64,000 bases of DNA from Dichomitus squalens LYAD-421 SS1. Taxonomy: Eukaryota > Basidiomycota > Agaricomycetes > Polyporales > Polyporaceae. Position numbers and translations under genes: made by a program. Under the pieces are notes generated by a model. That model was not told the origin of the DNA, searched no databases, and saw only the letters and a list, made by a program, of their open reading frames with translations. Positions within the stretch are counted from its first letter, which is position 1. Each line of letters begins with the position of its first letter. Where the stretch lies: NCBI RefSeq assembly GCF_000275845.1, contig NW_006766891.1, positions 954,777-1,018,776 of the forward strand, written 5' to 3'. Positions 46,380 to 58,704 of the stretch are shown here, piece by piece.

Positions 46380-48104
46380 ATGCCCTCTCAGAAACTCCGG
46401 ATAGCGTTCATCCATCCAGATCTTGGAATAGGTCCGTCGTAGTAAGCGAGTTGATTTTTGGTATGCCATTGACCCCCTGTGCTCTGCAGGAGGTGCAGAA
46501 CGTCTTGTGGTAGACGCGGCTTTAGGCTTGCAGAAACTAGGCCATGGCGTGGACATATACACCTCCCACCACGACCGAGGGCATTGCTTCGAAGAAACGC
46601 GCGACGGTACGCTTCTCGCAAGCTAGGAATGAGCAAGGGCTAGAACAGTACGTTCATAGGAACTCTTCATGTACACCATGTCGTCCCACCTTTCCCCCGT
46701 GCTATCAAGGGAAAGCTGCACATCGTCTTCTCCCATGCACGACAACTCCATCTCACCGCTCATCTGCTGCGACCCGGCGCGCCACGCTATGATGTGTTCT
46801 TTGTAGATCAGCTCTCAACTTGCATACCATTCTTGCGCGCCTTCGCGCATACACGCGTATTGTTCTACTGTCACTTCCCCGACAAGCTTCTCGCAGATGG
46901 TGCATACATCGAGGGGACAGCGAAGAGGGGCAGCGTACTGAAGCGCATATACAGACTACCGATGGACTTCTTGGAGGAGGTGACGACAAGTAGGGCTCGT
47001 TCGTCAAGGCCGGGAGGCGTTGCTGATTTCACGCGGTAGAGCAGGCTGATACTATCCTCGCAAACTCGAACTTTACTGTGAGCGTATTCAAGGAACATAT
47101 GCTCTCAATAGCCAAGACGCCTCGCGTTGTATATCCCGGGATAAACTTCGACGCATATGCACCGCCAGACGCCGCCCAGCGAGCTGATCCAGACATCGCA
47201 CAAATCGCCTCGTACGTCCTCTTGACCGTACACAACGCGTTGACGGCTGACGAAATCTTGTGAGCAGAGACCGACCAACGTTACTTTCGGTCAACCGGTT
47301 CGAACAGAAAAAGAATGGCGTGCTCGCAATCCAGTCGTTCGCCCTGCTGCGTAAGAGACTCGTAGCGACAACGGATGATACACTGCGAAGTCTACGGCTC
47401 GTCTTAGCCGGTCAGTTTGCAGTTCCATAGCATATAGCCATCGCTGTGAGATCATTGACCAGTCCGCAGGCGGGTATGACCCTCGACTCTTGGACAACGT
47501 CAAAACTCTCGAGGCGATGCTCGACTCCGCCAAGACCCACGGCCTCACCTACGCCCTCCTCACACCCTCGACCTCGACCGTCCCCCTCCCCTCTTACTCT
47601 TCCACCGCATCCTCCCCCCAATCGGCCGACATCATCTTCCTCCTCAATTTCTCTGGACCCCAGCGCTCTGCGCTCCTCACCGCCTCCTCGACACTCGTTC
47701 TGCTCTATACGCCCGCGAACGAGCACTTCGGCATCGGCCCCGTTGAGGGTATGATCTGCGGCCTCCCCGTTCTCGCGGCGAACAGCGGCGGGCCGACTGA
47801 GAGCGTTGTCGACGTGCCCCCAGCCGAGAAAACCGGATGGCTTCGCGAGCCAAGCCCTGGGGTGTGGGCGGAGGCATTGGAGGAGATCGTCGGGCTGAGC
47901 GATGGAGAGAGGAGGGAGCTGGGAGAGCGCGCGAGGAGGAGAGCGAGGGAGAAGTTTGGGATGGAGGCGATGGCGAAGGACTTGGAGGAGGCGTTGAGGC
48001 AGACAGCCGCGATGGGTCCAGTGCCGACGCCCGTTGGCGTCTGGGTCGCGCTGGCGATCTTCTTTGGTTTGTTAGCTTATTTTGTGCAGTTGGCGTTGCT
48101 GTGA
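46380..48104 (+). CDS. ALG2: Alpha-1,3/1,6-mannosyltransferase Alg2
   Basis: The start at 46380 gives [21 protein letters not shown] across the first junction (exon 1 46380-46431, exon 2 from 46490). Exon 2 gives [17 protein letters not shown], and exon 3 (46660-46989) [16 protein letters not shown] and [11 protein letters not shown]. Later exons give [37 protein letters not shown], and the GT4 nucleotide-sugar site [20 protein letters not shown]. The C-terminus is a hydrophobic anchor ([21 protein letters not shown]). Alg2 adds the second and third mannoses from GDP-mannose to the dolichol-linked glycan on the cytosolic face of the ER. Introns are short and several phases were checked. Length of about 490-500 residues is normal for fungi. 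Confidence 0.93.
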
Positions 48105-48571
48105 TTCGGGGTGCGTTGGTTGTCATTGTCTTAGAAGGATGTCTTCGTATGAAGGCTTGGAGGCAAACCGCCATCTATATCATTGTGAGATCTATATCCC
48201 TCACACCGGCTTCGCTAACGTCGCTCCTGCCTAGATGTTGTCTCTGATTTCACTACTCGTTGCCAACATGGTATTTGCGTGACGGTGACAAAGCGCGAAG
48301 ACAAAGGCGCTAAGCGCCCACGTTGTCGGAACTTCCTTTCGCAGAGACCGCCCACAGCTCATTGACGTCCACGCTTTCTGTGGTTGTGGCCGCTTTCTTC
48401 ACATTAAAGCTGTTGCTGCTCACCTCATCCTTTTTGCACTCGTGAGATATCAAACGTCTCTTTCCCACCTTCCGCCAGATCATATAGCACCCACAACCCA
48501 CCTGTTCCGCTCAGTTCACCTTGGACTCGACTTACAACCTCTCGCCACACTCACAAACTTCTCGCCTCATC
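48105..48571. other. Intergenic between ALG2 and an orphan gene
   Basis: No gene seen; promoter of the next gene. Confidence 0.5.
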
Positions 48572-49596
48572 ATGTTCTCTGTGCGGCATACCCCCTTCAT
48601 CACCCTCTACCCTTCCTGGTTGTTGTCACCGACCGGCTCGGGCTGGGAAGATCGTTTATCGTGCTCTGAGGACGCGTCTGTGGCGGAGCCCAAACCACCG
48701 CGCCACAGTCACGTCCTCGCGCCACAGCCACTCAAGCCCATTTTCATTCTCCAGCGTGTCACCGTGAAGGGAGACGCAGCACTAAATCGCCAACTTTCGA
48801 ATATTCACGCCCTGAGACCTTCTCCGACACATTCGGACGACTCGTGGAGTTCCCACTCATCATCCACGGCCGCCTCCATACCAGCGGCCTCGCCTTCTCC
48901 CGACCAGGGTATATCCCTTCCCATGTCCGCGCCTATAACGAGCTCTAGGCGCGTCAGGCTGCCGGTTCAGTTCTCTGATGACCAAATCGAGCACACGGTC
49001 ACATTCGCCTCTCGGTACGGTGAAAGCGTCTCGCTCGCGGAGTGGGCAAGGTTGTCGGAGAAGCGGAAGACCCACTTGGGGCTCGCATGCCCGCACGAGC
49101 GGTTGGATGAGCTATTTCCGGACGACGCAAAAGTTTTATTCCAATGCCATGTAAGTCCGGTTGTATTTTGTATTGGGTTGTGAAACAGATTGTGGGCTAA
49201 CTTCGCCGCCTATGCGACGGTGGACGTTCAACAGTGGCCGGGCTATGCAACAAGAACGCGTTTTCTCGACTTGCCATCCGATATCAACGATATTGGCTCG
49301 AACTTCACCACAGTAAACCTCCTTGACATGGTGTGCAAGGAGCTGCTCAACTGGATACTGAGGCTGACGGTACGGCGTTCTCTCTCCGGTACTTTTCGCC
49401 CCAACTGAGCTAACGTCAGCGCGTTTGCCAGAATGACAGGCATATTACGTGCCGAGACCCCCGTTGGGCTATCGGCCTGAACCAGATCACGTTCAAGCAT
49501 ATATATGTGTCAGGTGTGGTCCGGACCAAAGGCTATGTCGCGAAGTGGGTCCCGGTCCTCGAAATCGACTCTACCGCGCTCTCTATGGCCGCCTAG
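48572..49596 (+). CDS. Uncharacterised basidiomycete protein
   Basis: ATG at 48572 (MFSVRHTPFITLYPSWLLSP). The first exon has a Ser/Pro-rich middle and then VRLPVQFSDDQIEHTVTFAS and RLDELFPDDAKVLFQCH. The second exon contains WANFAAYATVDVQQWPGY and DMVCKELLNWILRLT, and the last exon IGLNQITFKHIYVSGVV, ending TAG at 49594-49596. The second junction (GTACGG to CCAG) closes in phase. The first, GTAAGT at 49151 to CAG at 49188, does not connect the two open frames by one base. Either an undetected intron shifts the first exon, or the gene carries a small indel. Family not recognised. Confidence 0.55.
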
Positions 49597-51961
49597 CGGG
49601 GCCAGTTCATCGATATTCCCTATTCCTATACCCTCTTTAATTCTTATCTACTAGAACGTTCATACTACTACGAATATGATCCGTAAACTGATATGTCCAG
49701 TAATCTGCTAAAGTTGGCCAGACACATCTGCCTTCGGAGGCGGCTCGCAGGACCCAGCACCCTCTTGGCCAGATTCGAACAGCGTGAGTGACCATGTCGT
49801 TATCTCCGTTCAGAGTCAGGTCACCTGCAAGTGACCGCCGCCTGAGCCAGAGCCCGTCGCGGACGCTGACATCTCCGTGCCTGGTGCGTGTGAACCGAGG
49901 TTCTTCCCCAAGCTCCATCTGAATACCTGACTAGCCCAATTCATGGCAGTTTCCAGTACGTTCTGGAGACCGCAGGAGGGTTCCGTCATTCATGCTACCG
50001 TCTGACGAAGCATGCGGCCGCGGGTATAGGAGGGAAAGACCGAAGCTGCCACTCGGCAGCTTGAGACTCGGCACAGCACCGCACAATGCCATGGTATGTG
50101 GACGGTCGCCCGTATGATGGTCTCCGTTTTTGAGTCGCTGTACAATGTCCGGATAGGAAGGTGCGCCTGCAGCGGCGTCAATGCAGTACAGGGTCGTAGA
50201 CGGCAAGGAATCAGAGCGGTGCGTTCCGCTTCCTCAGCGTTCGTGTATCCTCCGACACATAGGATCTTTCAGGTAATGACATATGTTGTCAAGCGACGGT
50301 AAATGTCAACGATGCTGTCCTATCTGGCGCACACTTCGGTCCGTTGGCCATTCGAGTTGCGATGCTACTTGCCCGATAGCAATGTTTCTTGACGGGCGCG
50401 TGTCGACGTTTGTGTCCATGGATCTTTCGCCATGGATTGCTTGGCCTTCATCCGGTCTGGCCGTCACTTGGCAGGCCATTGATCTTGATTCCTAGCCTGG
50501 AAGATTGTTCACGGAATTTACTACTGTAATCTTCAGGTTTGACAGCGGACGTCTACGGGTGTACGGCACCATCACCCAGCACGGTCCCACACTGGTTGTG
50601 TGCTTTGTCGCTCGACCGTGAACGGATCGTGATGATTTACCGAGGGCACGATGATAAGGATGATCAAAGTTGAGCTCTACTCTATGGGCGAAATATCCCT
50701 GGATCTCAGCTTGGATGGTATGATGAAGGCTGTGCCGCCTGTCATATATCAGTCTCGATGGCACAACACTCCAAGTATAGGCACTTTCGCCTAAGAGACC
50801 ATGTTTCCAGCTGCCATGTCTGCATGAAGCCCTGCTGAGGCGAGAACGCTAGCACAGACTCGAGCACACTAGAGCGCTTGCAACCGACATCTCAGCTCCC
50901 ATCGCGACCCCATCTCGTCCTCCGTCCTTCCGACGCCAAGCATCTTGCGCATGGTCTCCGATAACGATATTGGCCATGCCGCTTCTGTACTACAGTATCT
51001 CATGCTTCCCGGATCTATTGGATTGCATCTATCGCGCGCACCATCGGCGACACATCCAAGCTTCCCCGCCAATGCATTTCCATCGCGGGACACGTAAGTC
51101 AGAGAGCATAATGCCATCCTCACGTGTTCATAAGATTAGCCGAGAGAAGGGGGTCATGCGGGGTGCCGAGTTCTTGCAGTGCAGTTGTCAGAGATCCAGT
51201 GGGGCTTGCAGCGCCGTCGTCGTAAATACAGGGCCTATTCCGACCCATCGACTCGCTGTCCAGAAGGTCTTAAAAGTAAGTACGGCGCGGTACGCAAGTG
51301 CTCCGACGGTGTTCAGGAACAACGAAGAAGCACGCAAGGCGTCTAACGAGTGTTTTCGAGGAATCCATGTGCCTCGCTGACACCTTGACAGTGTTCTCAG
51401 AGGCTACCATGTCCTGCCGCCGGTGTCCAGTCGATTGCACAATAGGGCCAGGAACGTCTCAGACACACGTTTTGGAAGGAAGATAACTGTTCTGCAGCCT
51501 TTTTTGTGCACCCGCCTTTTGAATGCCTGGCTTTCCGATCGCCCGAGGATAGGACGGAAGGGGCAGGCATCTGTGGCATTCTGAAGTAGGAAGGGGAGAT
51601 CTGATGGCGCGCGTCCATGTGGAAACGAGGTTTGTCTACTTGGACCGGGGATGGCGCAATCGTCCGAGTGGGAGACTGGTGTGCTCTGGGTAAGTGCCTT
51701 CCGTTTACCCAATCTTCGCCGCATCCACATGCAGAAGACTGATGGGAACCGACGGACAGGTCCCTTGGGGCTCCGGGATTCGAAGAATTGCACAACGCGC
51801 CTATGCCATGTCGTACTCCGTCGGGCCAGCCCATGGCGCTGCAGCCCCGCGTAGGTATATAGCTAACACGGGCCGCCTGCTCGCCTTTCCTCCCCAGCAG
51901 TTCCAGCTCGGTACTCGGCTTTGCCCACGCCCCTCGTCAGCCTTCGCGCTCCGCGTAACCC
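49597..51961. other. Long intergenic region
   Basis: About 2.4 kb. Open frames on both strands are short and none is recognised. The end holds the OPT promoter. Confidence 0.45.
51856..51862 (+). promoter_or_regulatory. TATA box of the OPT transporter gene
   Basis: TATATAG about 100 bp upstream of the ATG at 51962. Confidence 0.4.
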
Positions 51962-54900
51962 ATGGCTTCTAACGACGGCGTCGAACAGCTGCCCCAGCTC
52001 TCTGCTGCCCCTGCGGGTTCTCCCGGCTCGTCTATCGACGAGAAGGCCGAGCTCAAGGGGGTCCAGAAGCGCCTTAGCTCCGACTCCTCTCTCGACATCG
52101 ACATCAAAGAGAAGCTCGATGACAAGGCGGAGGACCCCTATGCTCACGATGAGGTGGTCTACGTGAGGGGCGAGCCCGTTATCAGCAGTGGTGCCGACGT
52201 CTCTCGCTTCCTCGTTGACACGCGCGACGATGGGGATCCGGCCATCACGTTTCGGTCGATAGTCATCGGAACCATCTTCGCTGGTCTCGGAGCAGCGCTT
52301 TATCAGGTGTGTGATGTTCTGTTCTTTGCATGACCTGCGTATGCGCACTACATACTCATATCTACTATTTTCCTAGATTTATCTGTTCAAGCCTGTCCAG
52401 GTCACTGTGTCCACCGTCTTCCTCTTACTGATCATCTGGTCCGTTGGCATCTTCTGGGCGAAGTACTTCCCAAAGGCCTCGTGGGTTGAGGGAACCCGCT
52501 TCGCCTGGCTCGCTCCAACCTTGCGCTTCATCAACCCAGGGGAATTCCGTATCAAGGAGGTGAGTAGGGCCTTTTTTGGTGAGGTCACGTCTGCTGACAA
52601 TGCAATCCAGCATGTTATCGCTTCCTTGGTTGCGTCCACTGCGGCTGGTGGCAGTAGTGCCGTCAACAATTTCGCGGTGCAGCGAGTAAGTGCCTTGATG
52701 GACCGTGTGTGCCGAGGACATGGAGCATTGACAACATATCCAGCTGTACTACGGCACGAATGTGCAGGCACTCACTGCTATCCTGGCCACGTTCTCCACA
52801 GCCTGCTTTGGGTACGGCCTAGTAGGTTTGCTTCGTCCACTCACTGTCTACCCGAGCGAGATGGTGTACTGGTCGGTAGGTTATCATGCCCTGTTCAAGT
52901 TAGCGTTCGGTCACTAATCTTGCCGTTCAGAATCTTCCTGCAGTCAACATATTCCAGTGTTAGTTTGACAGATGTCCTTCAGCAGTTCCATAGGAGGTCG
53001 TCGTGCTCATCTTGCTCCTTTACAGCCCTCCACTTCGATAGTGCGACGAACCACCAGCGCCTCAAAGTGTTTTGGTCTGCATTTACGGGCATGTTTATAT
53101 GGGAAATCTTCCCCGCGTACATCTTCCCTCTCCTGAACGGTATCAACATCATATGCTTGGCGACACAACATGTGCCGAGCGCGGCTCAGGATGTCGTCAC
53201 GAACCTCTTTGGCGGTACGGACGGTAACGAGGGTCTGGGGTTCGCGAGCCTTTCCCTCGACTGGCAATATATTACTTCCACGTCAGTGCTCTTTACTGTC
53301 GCACGCAGGAGCTCTGCTCATTCGCCGGGACAGGTTTGTGAGCTTGCCACTCGCACAACAAGGTACGGTCCACTTGCCAGGTGCACACTCCACCTCCTGA
53401 CTCCATGATCAATAGCCAACTCGTGGATCGGATACGCTGTGTGCTACATTGCGATCATGGGCATCTACTACTCTGATGCCTGGAACGTGAGCACCACGTG
53501 TACTACATCCCGCACCCGTGCAGTCGCTAAGTGCTCCTTGGGCAGTCAAAATCATTCCCGATGCTCTCTACCTCGTTGTTCGACCAGAACGGCACGCGCT
53601 ACAACCAGCACGCGGTCTTCGGTAGCACTTTCACGCTCAATCAGACCGCGCTGGAAGAGGTCGGTTTGCCCGCGCTCACAGGTATGTTCTCTTGTTGGGC
53701 CCACAGCTGCATGTGACCTCCAACGCCGACTGTGTACGCAGGGTCAAACGCGTGGGCGAACCTGTGCGCAAACCTGTCGGTACGTCCAATGGAGACCGGC
53801 AAACAAAAGATTGAGGGAGGTCACTAACTGTCTATGAAGATCGGCGGATTGATCGCGCACTGCGTCCTTTTCTGGGGGCCCTATGTCTGGGATTCCTTCA
53901 AGCAGGCGTATAACGGGACCCAGCCCGATCCCCACTGGCAGGTCAGCTGATAGACTTACGGCTTAGCCGTCGGTGCACAATGCTGAAAGATACCTACGAC
54001 GTAGATCGTCCGCAAGAACTACAAGGAGGTTCCCTACTACTGGTATGCTGGCCTGTTGGTCCTCTCGTTCTTCGCTGGTATGTCTTTTCCCCGCCCTCAA
54101 TGGTCGCGTGTAGTGATGATGTGCGTGCAGGCTTGATCGTCGTGCTCAAGGGCGAGACGACGCTGCCCTGGTGGTCATACATCATCGCACTCATTCTGGG
54201 TGCTTTCGTTGCCCCCTTCTCCAACCTCCTCTTCGCGCGGTTGGGTAACGGCATTGCAACGAACCAGCTCATGAAGATGGTTGCCGGTGCTGTCAACCCT
54301 GGAAAGCCCGTCGCGAACCTCTACGTACGTATCTGCAGCACGTCGTCTCGTATAACGTCGATTAACCTCAAGACCAGTTCTCAATGTGGAGCCACGATGT
54401 CATCGCGACGTCGATCAACCTTGCCGGCGACCTCAAGCTTGGCCAATACTTGAAGATCCCCCCTCGCGCGATGTTTGCCACTCAAGTCTGGGGCACGATC
54501 TTGGGCGCAATCGTCAACTACGTCGTCATGGTCTCGGTTGTCGATGCTCAGCGAGACATCCTGCTTGACCCCAGGGGTACCAACATCTGGAGGTTTGTGC
54601 CCGCTTCGAAGGCGGATCCAAATGTTCGCTCACACTCACGCCCCCATCTAGCGGACAAGTTCCTCAGAGTTTGAACAGTGCCGCCGTCACCTGGTCGCTG
54701 GCTAAGCAGCTCTACGGACCTCACGGGCCGTACATTTGGATCCCCCTAGGTCTCGTCTTCGGGTTGGTCCCAACTGCTATCCAATGGGCCATTGCCAAGG
54801 TGCGTCATGCTGCACTCTCCCCAGAGTCAAGTGCGTTGTACTGACGCGTAATCACGCGTTCAGAAATGGCCAGTCATTGGCGGTGTGAAGGTCGACTCCG

Positions 54901-55205
54901 TCATCCTCCCCGTCATCTACATGTACTCCGCCTGGATGTCCGCCGGCACGAACTCGCCCATCTGGTCATGCATCATTGTCGGCCTCGTCTCACAGCTTTG
55001 GCTGCGCAGATACTACCCGGGCTGGTTTAAGAAGTACAACTACATCGTCGGCGGCGCCTTCGACGGCGGGTCACAGACGATGATCTTCATCCTGTCGTTC
55101 GCCGTGTTCGGTGCCTCTGGAGTGCCCAAGCCCTTCCCTGCGTGGGCGGGCAACCCCGCTCAGGGAAACGTGGACTACTGTAACGGTAATGGGGCTCTGG
55201 ACTGA
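51962..55205 (+). CDS. OPT family oligopeptide transporter
   Basis: ATG at 51962 (MASNDGVEQLPQ). There is a long acidic N-terminus, then FRSIVIGTIFAGLGAALYQ and about 14 to 16 membrane segments spread over roughly 14 exons. Diagnostic stretches include LTVYPSEMVYW (position of the OPT SPTxMxYP-like signature), FEIFPAYIFPLLNGINI-type (here WEIFPAYIFPLLNGINI), LKIPPRAMFATQVWGTILG, GPYIWIPLGLVFGLVPT, and the end NPAQGNVDYCNGNGALD with TGA at 55203-55205. OPT proteins import tetra- and pentapeptides or glutathione with protons at the plasma membrane; the expanded fungal sets serve nitrogen uptake. Introns were inferred by frame continuity; not all were checked by phase. Confidence 0.92.
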
Positions 55206-56457
55206 AGTGACGGACCTCGGTGGTTCCGTTGTACCAACAGGTGGTTTATTCTACGATACTCTGGGTACGATACTTTTACGGTATACGGTATGATGTCTTA
55301 CGATCCTTATTCCGGGACACGTGCGACGCACGGCTTTCATGTAAGAATAACAAGGAAGTGCGCGACTTGTAGAGATAACGACATCAGCCGTGCCCGTGGT
55401 GGAAGCGAATTATGACCCGAGGTGGATAAAGCGCGAAAGTCCAAGTGAGGAAATGTTTGCGACAATTCTACGCCACGCAACATGCCAGCCAGTAGCAATT
55501 CCCAGAGAACAAAGACGTACGAAGACCAGTGGGAACCGTTATCGACATGTTGCATGGCCCAACCATCCTGAATTTCCCCTGCTTGAACCGTAGGTTCATT
55601 ATCATTTTCCCGTCGTGACAGAAACATCGTGGAAGGGCATGACTTGAGATGGTCTACCGCGTTTCCTGGGGAGCGTAGATAGACAGGAGAAGTTTGTGCT
55701 GAAGATGAACCGAATGCGTTTAGCACGTCCTTAGAACGTGTGAACATCTGACACCTGCGATATACCCGGTGGAGAGAAATATTCACTTCTTTATGAGATC
55801 AATCGCATGCTATAGCGTAGATTGTTAGCTATATACGCAGTGCTCGTGCCAAAATAGCGGCACATCAGCAATCCGTTCAGATCACTTGATGGCTTGATAA
55901 CACTTAGGGGCACTTGAGCGTCCTGATCCAGAGAAACCAAGCCGCTGCTAGCTACGCCAGACATATCGACCATCCTAGTCTATGACGCGAGGTGATGCAG
56001 AGACCTTTGTGATGGCGTCTGAAATTCACTGATGTACTCGCATATGACTTCGGGGCCGCCGTCAACAGGCTGTAAGATCGCGAGCACCTCGCACGCAGCT
56101 CCAGGGTCGCATATTCCGTAGATGCTGTATTTTTGGAGTGCTGCCGCCTGCGGTAGGGAACCTTTGAGAAAGGATAGATCTGAATAATGTACCATATTGC
56201 GCTGCCTCATGCTCCAACACTTGGGTGGTCTCTTAAGCATGGAATCCATCGCTGCATGGGCGGAGAGGAATCACATATGATCAGGCAGATACGAGTACAG
56301 GACAAGGCACTCTGTGAATGACAGACGTCTGGAACAACGAACGAGGGTATGAAAAGTACCATAAGCAAAATCGACGCCGTCCTGACGGATAGCATGGATA
56401 TATACATTCTGACGTACTTAGACGCAGGAGATGCGAAGCGAAACAGGGGTCATCAGT
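55206..56457. other. Intergenic, no gene recognised
   Basis: Between the OPT stop and the 3' end of the F-box/WD40 gene. Short open frames only. Confidence 0.5.
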
Positions 56458-58704
56458 TTACCGTACATCTTTTGCGAACTCATCTGGGATGACGTGCTGC
56501 AGCCGACGGCCCAAGACGGTTCCATCCCCTGCTGCAGACCACAACATCGTCCCGTCCGGAGTAAACGCAACATGCGAGACCCAGGGACCATGGTCGGAGA
56601 GCGTCGCCAAGCATGCTCCATCACTGGTTTTCCACACCCTCACCGTCTCGTCATTAGATGCAGAGGCGATGTACTTCCCGCACGGGGAGAAGCACGCCTC
56701 CGTCATCCACGACTTGTGCCCTTCAAGCGACTGGACCGTCGCACACGTATCCGCATCCCATGTCTTCACTACTTTGCCGGCCGTTGAGAGCAGCAGCCGG
56801 CCGTCCGGAGAAAACACCACATAGCGGACTGGCCTATTTTCGTGCGCCTGCCAAAACAGAGGCTCCTGTCCAGTCGCGACGTTCCAAACGTGGAGCTTCC
56901 CATCGTCATATCCAACGGCGATGTGTGAACTCTTCGGGTTAAATGCGGCTCGAAGAGAATAACGCTCGTTGTATCGTTGCAATGGGAACGCGAGGTATGC
57001 ACCAGATACAACATCCCAAACCCCACAGGCGTTCCCGTTGTGGATAAGCAGCCAGCGCCTGTCAGGGGAGAACAGGAGCTCGTTGAGTTTCGTCTTTTCG
57101 GCGTCATTTAGCGGTAGCAGCCGGAAAGTTCGTGCATCCCAGAGCCGTATAGTATTGCCGTCTCGGGATGCAATATAAGCGCCGTCGCTGGACCACGCGC
57201 ATTTGTTGCAGACGATAACGTGGTCCTGGAGAGAGGCGACTTGGTGTGCGCTGCCGCTGATGTCCCAGATTGCGACCGTCCGATCCCCACCCGCGGACGC
57301 GATATATCGGCTGTCTGGGGAGAATGCGAGATCATGCACCTCTCCGTCATGGGCAATCCACTGTTGCGAGATACACGCATCTCGAGCATCCCATAGGATG
57401 ATCGTAGAATCGTCGGAGGCCGTCGCAACCCAGCTCCCATCTGAAGAGATGACAAGTGTGGTGACAACCGCGTCGTGCCCGGGTTTGCCGGCTACGCATG
57501 TCAATGTTCGGGTCAGAATCATGGTCAGTAGATGAAACTCACAGTATCTAACTTTTTCACTCAGCGCCCAGTCCTCGCTTAGTGGACGGAACCACCTGTT
57601 CATCTCGTCAGGCCAGGAGATCGTCTTGCGCGCATTCAGGATTAGGCCATCAGGAACTCTCAACAGTACGCGACGGGAAGGATACGTGAGCAGGATGTCC
57701 TCCAGGGCCCCACAGAGCTCCAGGTTGACAGCTCGACGGCATTCCCTGTATAGGACGTCAACGGTGTGATCCCAGAGGACTAGAGTGATATCTCTGATCG
57801 CTGTTTGTTTCGACCTGAGCAAGACGTTGGTGGCATGTTGGAGCTCCTCAGTCTGGGCTTGTATCCACCATGTTAAGGAGTTCTGGCGAGCGTCGCCCGA
57901 TTGGGGAGGCGGGATAGATGATGATTCTAATTTGAAGTACATGAGGTATACAGCTAGGAGACGGAATGAGATACGAACCAGTATATTCCGAAATCGCAAG
58001 CGGATTAGCGACTGCATAAACTAGCACCTCTTTGATGTATTCATCCACATTTTGAAGTATCTGAAAGGAAACCGAGAGAGTTACAATCGAGGAACATGGA
58101 TGATCACGATAACGCTCACATTCAGCGTTCGCAGCTGCACTCGACGGGACAAATCACGTTCCTCCAGAGGAGTGTCGGCAAGTAATGTGAGACGCTCGCA
58201 GGTGAGGTTTTCGATGTTCGGAAAGGCTGATAGGAAGCGTATGAAGGCGGATCACGTTTGGAACCCAGCACTGCGGATAGTGAGGCTCCGGACGCTAGTC
58301 ACAAGTTGCAGATCGGGCTGGAGGAGCTGGCTGCCGACCCTAAACACAAGTATGTCCCCCTTGAATGCGACATGACGGAGACCGGGGAGGATGGACAGCA
58401 GTGGGAATACGGAGAATTTGTCCCACGGAAACGACAGAGATCGCACAAGAGGCTGAAGGTGTGGTTGAGCCTGGACAGCATCGTAGAACTTCTTGAGCTG
58501 TTCCTGGATCTGTATATCGACATTGGTAAAGAGAACGAAAAGGCTACGGGGATGGAGTTGGCTGCAGGTCAGAGCCAAAGTACACAACGTGGTCTTGTCG
58601 CCGGAGCAGTGGTCGATGGCCCTCTCGATGACCTCCCATGGAAGCGCCGGGGACTGCGTGGTGGGATGCAGGGAGCTTGCAAGGTCGTTCAATGAAGAGG
58701 GCAT
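56458..58704 (-). CDS. F-box / WD40 fusion protein, interrupted by an in-frame TGA
   Basis: Exons 58704-58120, 58060-57979, 57926-57543 and 57491-56458 close in phase to 695 codons. The start at 58704 (MPSSLNDLAS) leads to an F-box-like helix pair (LPWEVIERAIDHCSGD, LCTLALTCSQLHPRS). A leucine-rich F-box-protein body follows, continuing across TGA at 58254-58252 with SAFIRFLSAFPNIENLTCERL. After the ILQNVDEYIKEVL region and an F-box-type C-terminal strand, at least six WD40 repeats end the protein ([46 protein letters not shown]). A 51-nt stopless intron (57542-57492) is removed. F-box proteins recruit SCF substrates; WD40 repeats usually bind them. It could instead be read as two genes: a short F-box remnant and a WD40 gene starting at 58048. 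Confidence 0.75.
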
